From positions 1 through 7,328 of the forward strand of contig JASHYZ010000596.1 in the NCBI GenBank assembly GCA_030042795.1: a stretch of 7,328 nt of DNA, read 5' to 3'. A program made the translations under genes and the position numbers. The stretch is from Terriglobia bacterium. GTDB taxonomy: Bacteria; Acidobacteriota; Terriglobia; UBA7540. This document shows, piece after piece, positions 1 through 6,903 of this stretch (position 1 is the first letter of the stretch; each line of letters opens with the position of its first letter). The notes below the pieces were generated by a model that saw nothing but the letters and a program-made list of their open reading frames with translations, ran no database searches and was not told the origin of the DNA.

Positions 1-1337
1 GCACCATCACTCTGACCGATAGCGACCCTGCCAGCCCACAAACCGTCAGTCTCAGCGGAACCGCTACCGCCGCTCCCACGGTAACCCTCTCGACGCATTC
101 CTTGAGCTATGGGAGTCAGGTCGTCGGGACCGGCAGCACTCCACAAACCATCACACTGACCAACACCGGCACGGTGACGCTGATTATCTCGAACATCGCC
201 ATTACCGGCGACACCAGCTCTGCGTTTGCTCAAACCAACAACTGTGGCAGCAGCCTGAGTGTCAGCTCTCTATGCACGTTCACTGTGACTTTCACGCCTG
301 CAACCACTGGCTCCATGACCGCAGCGCTAACCATCACCGATAACACAACGACTGGCAGCCAGACGGTGAACCTAAGCGGTAACGGCACGACGGCGGTGTC
401 TTTGTCCCGGAAGTCCATCAGCTTTTCGAGCCGGGAGGTTGGAACCACCAGCAGCGCACAGACCATTACTTTGACGAACCTGGGGAATGCTCTTACGATT
501 CAGAGCATCTCGATTACGGGAGCCGATCCGGGAGACTTTGCCCAAACAAATACGTGCCCCGCGAGCCTGGCGGCGGGGGCGAGTTGTACGATCAGCGTGA
601 CGTTCACGCCCGCCGCAGGCGGCACGCGGTCGGCTAGCGTAACCATCAGTGACTCCGACCCCACAAGTCCTCAAGCCGTCAGCCTCAGCGGAACCGGAAC
701 CACGAGCCCTGATGCGACCCTCTCGACTCACTCCTTGAGTTTTGGGAGTCAAGTGGTTGGGACCACGAGCACGCCTCAAACCGTAACCTTAACCAACACC
801 GGCACTGGGACGTTAAGTATCTCCAGCATCGCCATTACCGGAACAAACCCCTCCTACTTCGCGGAGTCCAACAACTGCGGCAGCAGTTTGGCCGCAGGGG
901 CCTTGTGCACCTTCACCGTGACTTTTACGCCCGCAACAACCAGTTCCATGAGCGCAGCTTTGACTGTCACAGACAACTCCGGCACCGGCACTCAGACCAT
1001 CAGCCTAAGGGGCAACGGCAAGACTGCCGTTTCGCTATCGCGGATCTCAATTAACTTTTCGAGTCACAAGGTGGGAACCACAAGCGGCACACAAGCCATT
1101 ACGCTGACGAACTTGGGGAACACGCTCGCCCTTTACAGCATCTCGATCACAGGAACCAATCCGGGAGATTTCGCGCAAACCAATAACTGCGGTTCAAGCG
1201 TTGCGGCCGGCGCGAGCTGTACGATTAGCGTGACGTTCACCCCCACCGCAACCGGGACTCGATCGGCGAGCGTCACCCTTAGCGATTCCGATCCCACCAG
1301 TCCCCAAAACGTCAGTCTGAGTGGGACGGGCACGTAG
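1..1337 (+). CDS. Choice-of-anchor D (Ig-like, ASH/HYDIN-type) repeat protein, 3' end of gene
   Basis: The frame is open from base 3 to the TAG stop at 1335-1337, and no true start is visible, so the gene begins upstream of the window. A TTG at 102 can be read as a start, but it lies inside a repeat and the frame is open before it. The product is a string of beta-sandwich modules of about 104-107 aa with the recurring pattern GSQVVGT..TPQT(I/V)TLTN.G and C(T)FTVTFTP, ending in LSG.G. This is typical of exported bacterial 'choice-of-anchor D' proteins. Four full modules are present (87-398, 399-719, 720-1031, 1032-1334) plus the tail of a fifth at the left edge. Each full module has one Cys pair exactly 10 residues apart, a likely disulfide in an exported protein. 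The protein stops right at the end of the last module, with no LPXTG, PEP-CTERM or hydrophobic tail in view. A role in surface structure or adhesion is inference. The module family is fairly certain; the specific function is unknown. Confidence 0.85.
   Translation, partial: TITLTDSDPASPQTVSLSGTATAAPTVTLSTHSLSYGSQVVGTGSTPQTITLTNTGTVTLIISNIAITGDTSSAFAQTNNCGSSLSVSSLCTFTVTFTPATTGSMTAALTITDNTTTGSQTVNLSGNGTTAVSLSRKSISFSSREVGTTSSAQTITLTNLGNALTIQSISITGADPGDFAQTNTCPASLAAGASCTISVTFTPAAGGTRSASVTISDSDPTSPQAVSLSGTGTTSPDATLSTHSLSFGSQVVGTTSTPQTVTLTNTGTGTLSISSIAITGTNPSYFAESNNCGSSLAAGALCTFTVTFTPATTSSMSAALTVTDNSGTGTQTISLRGNGKTAVSLSRISINFSSHKVGTTSGTQAITLTNLGNTLALYSISITGTNPGDFAQTNNCGSSVAAGASCTISVTFTPTATGTRSASVTLSDSDPTSPQNVSLSGTGT
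87..1334 (+). repeat. In-frame tandem duplication of a 633-bp (211-aa) two-module unit
   Basis: The modules alternate in two types, A and B, giving A-B-A-B. Type A begins LSTHSLS(Y/F)GSQVVGT; type B begins SLSR.SI.FSS..VGTTS. Unit one runs 87-719 (A 312 bp, B 321 bp). Unit two starts at 720, and B2 starts at 1032, exactly 633 bp after B1 at 399, so no indel separates the copies. Over the first 60 bases the two units match at 48 positions, so this is an old duplication with many silent changes. The partial module before base 87 ends like type B (SDSDPASPQTVSLSGT), so the A-B pattern probably continues upstream. Confidence 0.85.
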
Positions 1338-1380
1338 AACCTAATGAGGTGAAGCAATCGACTTTGCCGTCTACCCAGCG

Positions 1381-1465
1381 TGGACCCCCGCTTCCGCGGG
1401 GGTGACGCCGGTGGATTCTCGCAGCTCCATTCCAACACGGTCATTCCCGCGCAAGCGGGAATCCA
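1381..1465 (+). repeat. REP-like palindrome pair (copy 1)
   Basis: Two perfect hairpins lie 39 bases apart. The first has arms ACCCCCGC (1384-1391) and GCGGGGGT (1396-1403) around loop TTCC. The second has arms ATTCCCGC (1443-1450) and GCGGGAAT (1455-1462) around loop GCAA. Each is flanked by TGGA/TGA or TCA/TCCA. This resembles the widely dispersed 'TCATTCCCGCGAAAGCGGGAATCCA' and 'TGGACCCCCGC...GCGGGGGTGA' intergenic repeats (recalled, not searched). The pair sits between two convergent genes, so the hairpins may also stabilise or end both transcripts. The same pair, in reverse orientation, occurs at 5605-5709. Confidence 0.8.
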
Positions 1466-1492
1466 CGGGCTATTCCGCGCACTGGTTTGGGC

Positions 1493-1513
1493 GGCCTCAC
1501 GGCCTTCTCTTTT
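1493..1513 (+). terminator. Possible weak rho-independent terminator for the repeat-protein gene
   Basis: GGCC (1493-1496), loop TCAC, GGCC (1501-1504) are followed by TTCTCTTTT (1505-1513). The stem is only 4 bp, so this is a weak candidate. It lies 156 bases past the stop of the plus-strand gene and just before the stop of the convergent receptor gene. The REP-like hairpins at 1384-1462 may do the job instead. Confidence 0.3.
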
Positions 1514-1519
1514 CGCCTA

Positions 1520-4500
1520 TCAGTAATACAGCTTCAAGGCGAACTGAATCTGCCGCGGGTCATTGAATGGGAAGCGCGTTGACCCGATCTCGCCGAAGGC
1601 GGTGTTGAGAAAATCCGTTGACCCCGGGATGGCGATTACGCCGTTGCCGCCAAATCCGGGGGCATTGAAGGTCGGGTGATTCAAGATGTTGAAGAACTCG
1701 CTGCGGAACTCCAAGCGGAACCGCTCCGTCAACTGGAAGTGCTTGAAGAGCGAAAAATCCAATCGGCCGATGGCCGGTCCCGAAACCTGGGAAGCCGTTC
1801 CACCGAGTAAAGCCAGACCCGTGAGACCCGGAACACAGACTGAGGGCTGTATAAACGCTGGCGGCGGGCACGGTTGGGTGAAAGCCGCCGAGTTCAGGAA
1901 ATGATCCGGCGCTCCCGAACCGTGCCGGTTTTCTCCCGGAATGGTGAAGTCGTAGCATCCGACGCCGGCCGCCGGACCATCGTCGCAAGAAAGCGTGATG
2001 GGTTGGCCGCCCTCGATAGTGGCAATCCATTGCGTGCTCCACCCGCCGATCAAGGCGTTCACTGGTCGGCTGGCATCGCCCAGCAACGCCTTGCCTTTAC
2101 CGAAGGGAAGTTCGTATCCGCCGCTGAAGTGGACGACGTGCCGGATGTCGAAGTCGCAGTCCCCGTAATCATACTTAATCCCCGCGCCCGGAACGTCTAC
2201 AGCCCGATATGCGCCAATGGCGGTACCGTTGAGAAGATCGCCCGCGTCGCTTCGGCACCGCGAATAGGTGTATGTCGTCAGGAGGTTTAAACCGTTTGCA
2301 TAGCGCTTCTCAAGGGTTGTCTGAAGACCGTTGTAGTAACTGTCGCCATCCGTTGTCTGATAAGTCTGGCCGGTTGAAAAGTCCGGGAATGGAACGTAAC
2401 TGATGTTGCCTGGATTTTGGCCCGGACAACTCGGAGCCTCGAGACAGGTGTTCGGAGGCAGGATTTGAGATACATTGTTTGATCCCTTAAAGAGCTCCAG
2501 GTGGTGCGTGGAGTTCCCGACGTAACCCATGGTGAGGGTGAGGGTGGGAGTGAAAGCGTACTCAAACGTCAGGTTCCAACCCTCGGAGTAGGGCGTCTGA
2601 AAATTATACTGAAGGCCCGTCATTTCGACGCCGAACCCGGGGACCAAGCTCGGATCGAGCGGTGTGCACGCGAAACCGAGCTCGAAAGTGTACGCGCTGG
2701 CACAGCCCGCCGGCGCGTTAGCAAGCCCGGGGACTGTAATGGGTGTATTTGAGTTAGGGCTGAACAACCCGAAGTCAAACTCATAAGGAAAGCTATTGCC
2801 CTGGTTGTTTCCGTTTTGAACTTCAAAGCCGCCGAAAAAGACGCCAAATCCACCCCGCGCCACCAGCTTGGGCGAGACTTGGTAGGCAAAGCCAAACCGG
2901 GGGGCGAAGTTCAGATTTTGCGCATCGCCAAGCTCGGGCTTGTTCTTTACAAAGTTCAGATTGATTCCGTCTGTTGCCAGCGCTGCGGTGAAGCCGCTGG
3001 GAGCCACGCTTGGGCTGAACGAAGCCCAAAGACTCTCGTTCTTTTGTGAATCAGGCACCAGATACTGCGCGCAGCCGGCGTTGGCAGACGGAGGAAAGCA
3101 TGGAGTACCGGGCACGAAATTGGCTTGTCGGCCGTGAACTTCGTCGGGCAGTCCAAAGTGCTCCCAGCGCAGGCCGAGATTCAGCGTCAATTTGGGCCTT
3201 ATTTTCCAGTCGTCCTGAAAGTAGGTACCATAATAGTTATGCACGTCATCCACGAGTGCGATATTGGAAGTGGTCACGGCATCGGCGCCGCCGACAAAAT
3301 TGATTCCCCCGGCCCCTGCGGGCAAAATGGATGCAACAGGGGTCAGGAGGAGTTGGGCGACTCCTGTATTGTCTCCCCCCGTATAAGTCCCACCGTAGTC
3401 AAAATCACCGTGGGACGCGACGGGTTGCAGGAAAGAGAACTTGATGTGCTGGAACTCGAAACCCATCTTGAGGGAATGTTTCCCATAGATCTTGCTCAAG
3501 TTGTCCGTCGCCTGGATGGTGCCGTTGACTTCATCCGACGGCAGGAATTCATTCGTCCCCAGCGTGTTTAAGCCGCCGATGGTAAACGCCGGCAAGCCGC
3601 CATTTTCCGCGACTTGTGGAACGTCTTGAATTCCAAACATCGCGGGAATCCCGAGCGTGTTGCCCTCGGGGTCGTAACGTGTCGTATGGATGTAGGTGAC
3701 TCCTATCCGCGCCTCGTTCACCATACTGGGCGAGATGCTCCGTGTCCAGCCCAAAACGCTTTGCTCGGATAGGGCAGTCTGAGTTCCCTGCTGGAAAGCG
3801 CCACCATCGGCAATCCCTCCGAAAGGACCCGGGATAAACTGGGGGTCATTCACGTAGCTGAAGCGGCCAAAAAGCTGGTTTTTGTCGTTTGCCGTATAGT
3901 CGCCTCGGGTGTCGAAGGCGTCGCGGGTCTCGCTCAGATTCGGGTTGGTGGTCTGGTTGTTGACAATACCCGCCCTTTGCGCCGCGGGATAAAGTTCAAG
4001 AAGCTTGATTGCGTTAGGGTCCAGCCGGCCGGCGGGAAGCTGATTCAGCATGCATGAGGTGACACTCGGGCAAGCATTTGTAAAGTTCTTCATGCCTCCT
4101 ACCGGGGTCGTTCCGTTAGGCCCATAAAATGGGTCGCTGATATAGCTGATTGTGGTTCCGGTCGGTACTCCTTGCGAGGCGCACGTCGGAGTGGCGAGGC
4201 CTGTCACTGGGTCGGCGCCCCCGCAGACTACAGGGCGCGTGGTGGCAGGATCAAAAACCGTTCCATAGGGAAACGTTCTTCCCAACACGTCCGTGTTTGT
4301 AACGTTGCCCGTTTGATCTGTAACAAGCTCGGCCAAATTGGTGAATCCGCTGTTTCGCTCGAGGTCTGTGGGGACCGAATTTGTGAAGACGCTGCCTTGC
4401 CGCCTGCGCAAACCTTCGTAGTCGCCGAAGAAAAACAGCTTGTTTCGGCCGTTGATCACATGGGGAATCACCACCGGCCCGCCAACCGTGAAGCCAAATT

Positions 4501-5356
4501 GGTTCAGCCGGAACTCGCCCTTTTGAATCCCTCCCTGGTCCTCGAAAAAGTCGGCCGCATCCAGCTTGTCGTTCCGGAAGAATTCCCAGAAGTCACCATG
4601 AAGCTGGTTGGTGCCGGATTTGATGGTAGCGTTGAGGATGGCCCCGCCCGCGCGTCCCTGCTCGGCGCTGTAATCGCTGGTCTGAACTTTGAACTCCTGA
4701 ATGGCGTCCACAGGGGGCAGCACAACAAAATTCGTGCCGTTCAAAAAGTCGATGGTGTTCGAGTTGTTATCAATGCCATCCAAAAGGTAGTTGTTTTGGG
4801 CGGGCCGCTCTCCGTTGGCTGAGAAAGCGCCCGAGGCAGCGTTGCCGCGTGTGTCGGCCTGTGGTGTATTGACTCCCGCCACGATTTGGGCGAGAAAGGT
4901 GAAGTTCCGTCCGTTCAGTGGAAGATTGTTAACTTCGCGCGCGCCCACCACTTGGCCCACCGAGGCCTCTTGCGTTTGGAGTGCTGGAGGCGCGCCCGTC
5001 ACTTGGACGGTTTGCGTGAGCTGGCCTGGAAGCAGCGTCAAGTCCACCACCGCCTGTTGCTGCACGTCGACGTGGACGTTCTCTTGCTCGATCTTTCGGA
5101 AGCCCTCCCGTTCGGCGGCCACTAAGTAGGTTCCGATCTTGACCGGGCGGAACTCGTACGTGCCGTCCGCTCGAGTAACAGCAGTGATCGAAATGGCGGT
5201 GGCAACGTTCGTGATTGTGACCCTTGCACCGGGGACTACAGCCCCGCTCTGATCCTTGATAGTGCCCAAGATCGCGCCAGTGTCAACTTGGCCCAAGAGA
5301 AACGGGGACGGTAGAAGGATGGCAAACAGAACCAGGAAGCAATGCGTCCTCTTCAT
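1520..5356 (-). CDS. TonB-dependent outer-membrane receptor with carboxypeptidase-regulatory-like N-domain (Oar-like)
   Basis: This 1278-aa protein is predicted to be a 22-stranded outer-membrane barrel for TonB-dependent uptake of a large ligand; the substrate cannot be told from sequence. In order: signal peptide (residues 1-22, MKRTHCFLVLFAILLPSPFLLG); CarboxypepD_reg-like fold (about 27-108, GTIKDQSGAVVPGARVTITN, with ADGTYEF); plug (about 125-250) with LPLNGRNF (145-152), DGIDNN (193-198) and AEQGRAGGAI (231-240); then the barrel to the C-terminal aromatic end NDPRQIQFALKLYY. No clear TonB box was seen. The start chosen is ATG at 5356, because AGGAGG lies 6 bases upstream (5363-5368) and the signal peptide begins there. 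A GTG at 5404 would add 16 residues ahead of the signal sequence and is less likely. The mature part has 16 cysteines in eight local pairs. The gene is intact and about the usual length for Acidobacteriota members. It is convergent with the repeat protein and preceded by its own promoter. Confidence 0.93.
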   Translation of the reverse strand: MKRTHCFLVLFAILLPSPFLLGQVDTGAILGTIKDQSGAVVPGARVTITNVATAISITAVTRADGTYEFRPVKIGTYLVAAEREGFRKIEQENVHVDVQQQAVVDLTLLPGQLTQTVQVTGAPPALQTQEASVGQVVGAREVNNLPLNGRNFTFLAQIVAGVNTPQADTRGNAASGAFSANGERPAQNNYLLDGIDNNSNTIDFLNGTNFVVLPPVDAIQEFKVQTSDYSAEQGRAGGAILNATIKSGTNQLHGDFWEFFRNDKLDAADFFEDQGGIQKGEFRLNQFGFTVGGPVVIPHVINGRNKLFFFGDYEGLRRRQGSVFTNSVPTDLERNSGFTNLAELVTDQTGNVTNTDVLGRTFPYGTVFDPATTRPVVCGGADPVTGLATPTCASQGVPTGTTISYISDPFYGPNGTTPVGGMKNFTNACPSVTSCMLNQLPAGRLDPNAIKLLELYPAAQRAGIVNNQTTNPNLSETRDAFDTRGDYTANDKNQLFGRFSYVNDPQFIPGPFGGIADGGAFQQGTQTALSEQSVLGWTRSISPSMVNEARIGVTYIHTTRYDPEGNTLGIPAMFGIQDVPQVAENGGLPAFTIGGLNTLGTNEFLPSDEVNGTIQATDNLSKIYGKHSLKMGFEFQHIKFSFLQPVASHGDFDYGGTYTGGDNTGVAQLLLTPVASILPAGAGGINFVGGADAVTTSNIALVDDVHNYYGTYFQDDWKIRPKLTLNLGLRWEHFGLPDEVHGRQANFVPGTPCFPPSANAGCAQYLVPDSQKNESLWASFSPSVAPSGFTAALATDGINLNFVKNKPELGDAQNLNFAPRFGFAYQVSPKLVARGGFGVFFGGFEVQNGNNQGNSFPYEFDFGLFSPNSNTPITVPGLANAPAGCASAYTFELGFACTPLDPSLVPGFGVEMTGLQYNFQTPYSEGWNLTFEYAFTPTLTLTMGYVGNSTHHLELFKGSNNVSQILPPNTCLEAPSCPGQNPGNISYVPFPDFSTGQTYQTTDGDSYYNGLQTTLEKRYANGLNLLTTYTYSRCRSDAGDLLNGTAIGAYRAVDVPGAGIKYDYGDCDFDIRHVVHFSGGYELPFGKGKALLGDASRPVNALIGGWSTQWIATIEGGQPITLSCDDGPAAGVGCYDFTIPGENRHGSGAPDHFLNSAAFTQPCPPPAFIQPSVCVPGLTGLALLGGTASQVSGPAIGRLDFSLFKHFQLTERFRLEFRSEFFNILNHPTFNAPGFGGNGVIAIPGSTDFLNTAFGEIGSTRFPFNDPRQIQFALKLYY

Positions 5357-5362
5357 CGGAAC

Positions 5363-5368
5363 CCTCCT
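5363..5368 (-). promoter_or_regulatory. Shine-Dalgarno sequence of the TonB-dependent receptor
   Basis: On the minus strand AGGAGG is followed by GTTCCG and then ATG at 5356, a spacing of 6 bases. This near-perfect site decides the start codon in favour of 5356 over the upstream GTG at 5404. Confidence 0.85.
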
Positions 5369-5435
5369 GCAGATGTTGTCCGGACTGCCCGGTAGCTGGA
5401 TCACTCCCGCCCATTAGAACACCTAGTAGAAGCGC

Positions 5436-5465
5436 ACTATGCGCCACAGCAAGCCCTCTTGTCAA
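5436..5465 (-). promoter_or_regulatory. Sigma70-type promoter for the TonB-dependent receptor
   Basis: The minus strand has a perfect TTGACA (5460-5465), an 18-base spacer, and CATAGT (5436-5441), which matches TATAAT at 4 of 6 positions. Transcription would begin near 5429, leaving a leader of roughly 70 bases before the ATG at 5356. No clear operator was seen. A short CCGG-ACTGC-CCGG hairpin (5380-5392) lies in the leader, but is too small to call regulatory. Confidence 0.6.
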
Positions 5466-5589
5466 GGCTCTGGAAGTCATTAATGCACTGTCTGTAAATT
5501 GCCGGGCAGACTAAAGATGTGAGCTAGTGCTTGATTGCAGGAATTCGTGATTCTATTGGCTGGGCGCCAGAAGAGCGGGGCTTCAGAGT

Positions 5590-5744
5590 CTGTGTGAGAA
5601 CTTGTGGATTCCCGCTCCCGCTTTCGCGAGGAAAAGACTCGCGGGAATGACGAAGTCGGAATAGGACGTCTAAGTCCAACACTGTCACCCCCGCGAAGGC
5701 GGGGGTCCATCCTGGACAATCGCCAAGCGCGAGTTCTCACACAG
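5590..5744. mobile_element. 155-bp MITE-like or REPIN-like element with 13-bp perfect terminal inverted repeats
   Basis: CTGTGTGAGAACT (5590-5602) and its exact reverse complement AGTTCTCACACAG (5732-5744) bound a 155-bp non-coding unit. Inside are two REP-like palindromes (5605-5650 and 5685-5709). No reading frame or transposase is present, so any mobility would need an enzyme encoded elsewhere. I saw no convincing target-site duplication: the outer flanks are CAGAGT on the left and GGTCGA on the right. It could be a small non-autonomous transposable unit or a repeat that forms a long cruciform. Confidence 0.6.
5605..5709 (-). repeat. REP-like palindrome pair (copy 2, inverted relative to copy 1)
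   Basis: Read on the minus strand, the order matches copy 1 at 1381-1465: first TGGACCCCCGC...GCGGGGGTGA (5685-5709, arms 5687-5694 and 5699-5706, loop GAAG), then TCATTCCCGC...GCGGGAATCCA (5605-5651). The spacer is 33 bases against 34 in copy 1, and the spacers look related (both hold TGGA...ATTCC.AC..CG). The second palindrome here has gained bases in its centre, with an inner stem CGCGAG/CTCGCG around GAAAAGA (5625-5642). Confidence 0.75.
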
Positions 5745-5770
5745 GGTCGAAAAACGGCTCTCCTCGCCTT

Positions 5771-5820
5771 GTAGGGTCGGGGCTTGCCCTGGCCAAGGCC
5801 GACCCAAGGGTCGGCCCTAC
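5771..5820. repeat. Dispersed-type palindromic repeat (GTAGGG...CCCTAC)
   Basis: The outer arms GTAGGG (5771-5776) and CCCTAC (5815-5820) enclose a perfect 20-bp palindrome at 5797-5816 (GGCCGACCC, AA, GGGTCGGCC). The GTAGGG-CGGGGCTTG start resembles a GC-rich intergenic repeat common in environmental bacterial genomes (recalled, not searched). It is unrelated in sequence to the neighbouring 155-bp element. A transcription-termination role is possible, but there is no T tract. Confidence 0.55.
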
Positions 5821-5893
5821 CAACCCGCCCGACAGAAAAGGACAGTTTTCATAGGCTTTCGCGGAACGTAGACCCTAAAGGACAGGCTCTACA

Positions 5894-5937
5894 GCCCTTG
5901 AAGCAACGCGACTTCAGGGCCTAAAGGCCCTTTCAAG
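5894..5937. repeat. Overlapping alternative hairpins downstream of the methyltransferase
   Basis: GCCCT-t-GAAG (5894-5903) can pair with CTTCAGGGC (5912-5920). The same AGGGCC (5916-5921) can instead pair with GGCCCT (5926-5931) around loop TAAA. An outer CTTGAA/TTCAAG (5897-5902, 5932-5937) could close the second form. Neither strand shows a strong T tract, so a rho-independent terminator is not well supported. It looks like another dispersed palindromic repeat in the gap after the methyltransferase stop. Confidence 0.45.
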
Positions 5938-5952
5938 CCTTCGTCGGACGCC

Positions 5953-5972
5953 GGCGGGTCTGAAGCCCCGCC
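5953..5972 (-). terminator. GC-rich hairpin just past the methyltransferase stop
   Basis: Arms GGCGGG (5953-5958) and CCCGCC (5967-5972) enclose an 8-base loop, 24 bases beyond the end of the methyltransferase frame. It is placed where a terminator would sit, but it has no T-rich tail on the minus strand, so it may only stabilise the transcript end or belong to a dispersed repeat. Confidence 0.25.
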
Positions 5973-5995
5973 CTTCGCGGATCACCGCCGCCTGC

Positions 5996-6835
5996 TCAAA
6001 TGGTGGCAGCGTGCACGATGTGGCCGCCTTTTTCGGGAGCGGCGGTGGCTCGGCTGGGAAAGTAGGTTGAGGCAATCTGGCGAGGCCCCAGGTCTTCAAT
6101 CTTACGAAATCCGAAGCCCAGCAGCTTGACGCGAAGCGGATCAGCCTCAAAATAGTTCAGCCAAGCCTCGCCCAATTCCGCCACACGCGCGGCCCGCTGG
6201 TCATGACTTGCACGCATCTCCGGCAATAAAGACGCTGGAGGATCGCCGTAGTCGAACACAACGTGTGCGCCATTAGGGAGACCCGCGATGAATCGAAGCG
6301 TAGACCATATGGCTTCTTCACTGAGGTAAGGCACGCATCCGAGCCAGGTGAAAAAGGTCTGTAGCGCGGGATCAAAGTTCGCGGCTGCCAGACCCTCCGC
6401 CAAGGTCTGCCGCTCGAAATCGATCGGAGCAAAGGTCAACGCCGGCGGCACAGCGATATCAGCCTCGGCCAAGCGCTGGCGTTTCCAAGCCTGCGTGGCG
6501 GGATGATCCACTTCCAAGATTCGAAGACGCTCTCGCAACGCTCCACGATAAGCATAGGTGTCGAGGCCCGCGCCAAGCACCACTAACTGAGAGGCGCCGT
6601 GTTCCACGGCCGCGGTCAGCGCGTCCTCCGCAAAGCGCGTTCGGGCAGCGATGAAGATTCGCATGCCTCGTCCGGACGGATGCTGTTCGGCTCTCTGGGC
6701 GACAGTTTCAGCATCCTCACCCAGGATGCGCAGGGCAAGGTGATCTGTGAAGATGCTGCCGCGTTCCAGCACTTGGTGAGCCGCGCGGTGAAACGCTGCC
6801 GCGCGAGCCGTCCGGCTTGGAACCCCATCTTCCAT
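5996..6835 (-). CDS. Class I SAM-dependent methyltransferase, LCM/TIGR00027-like family
   Basis: This 279-aa cytosolic enzyme is predicted to transfer a methyl group from S-adenosylmethionine, probably to an oxygen; the acceptor is unknown. The N-terminus PSRTARAAAFHRAAH (6-20) and DHLALRILG (31-39) are hallmarks of the leucine-carboxymethyltransferase-like family. RTRFAEDAL (65-73) precedes the SAM-binding glycine motif VVLGAGLDTYAYR (85-97). The acidic loop LEVDHPATQAWKRQ (107-120, with D110) should hold the ribose, and APIDFE (136-141) the adenine. TFFTWLGCVPYL (160-171) follows, and the protein ends GGHIVHAATI. Length and motifs are complete, so it should be active. The start is ATG at 6835: an in-frame TGA lies eight codons upstream, and no other start precedes it. 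The Shine-Dalgarno match is weak (GAAGCGG). It shares a strand with the receptor, but 639 bases of repeats separate them, so they are not an operon. No promoter was recognised. Confidence 0.9.
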   Translation of the reverse strand: MEDGVPSRTARAAAFHRAAHQVLERGSIFTDHLALRILGEDAETVAQRAEQHPSGRGMRIFIAARTRFAEDALTAAVEHGASQLVVLGAGLDTYAYRGALRERLRILEVDHPATQAWKRQRLAEADIAVPPALTFAPIDFERQTLAEGLAAANFDPALQTFFTWLGCVPYLSEEAIWSTLRFIAGLPNGAHVVFDYGDPPASLLPEMRASHDQRAARVAELGEAWLNYFEADPLRVKLLGFGFRKIEDLGPRQIASTYFPSRATAAPEKGGHIVHAATI

Positions 6836-6903
6836 CCGCTTCGAGTCTACGAAAGGTCAGAGCCTGTAGAACACTGCTGAAGCCGCACGCCCTTGTTCCC
6901 CAT

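Noticed and set aside
372..779. A 135-aa minus-strand open frame opposite the repeat-protein gene
   Set aside because: It is arginine-rich and low in recognisable domains, lies wholly inside the clear Ig-like repeat gene, and is explained by the regular codon pattern of Thr/Ser/Gly-rich repeats.
1381..1465. Possible CRISPR array from the repeated hairpins
   Set aside because: Only two hairpins of different sequence are present, with no regular repeat-spacer series and no cas genes nearby.
4172..4822. A 216-aa plus-strand open frame inside the receptor gene
   Set aside because: It is antisense to the plug and early barrel region of the receptor, whose family motifs are unmistakable. No ribosome site or domain supports it.
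5357..5404. Upstream GTG start for the receptor (16 extra residues)
   Set aside because: The extension precedes a complete signal peptide, while the ATG at 5356 has AGGAGG at ideal spacing.
5385..5509. 8-bp inverted repeat CTGCCCGG/CCGGGCAG on either side of the receptor promoter
   Set aside because: It is short, GC-rich and 109 bases apart, so chance is a sufficient explanation.
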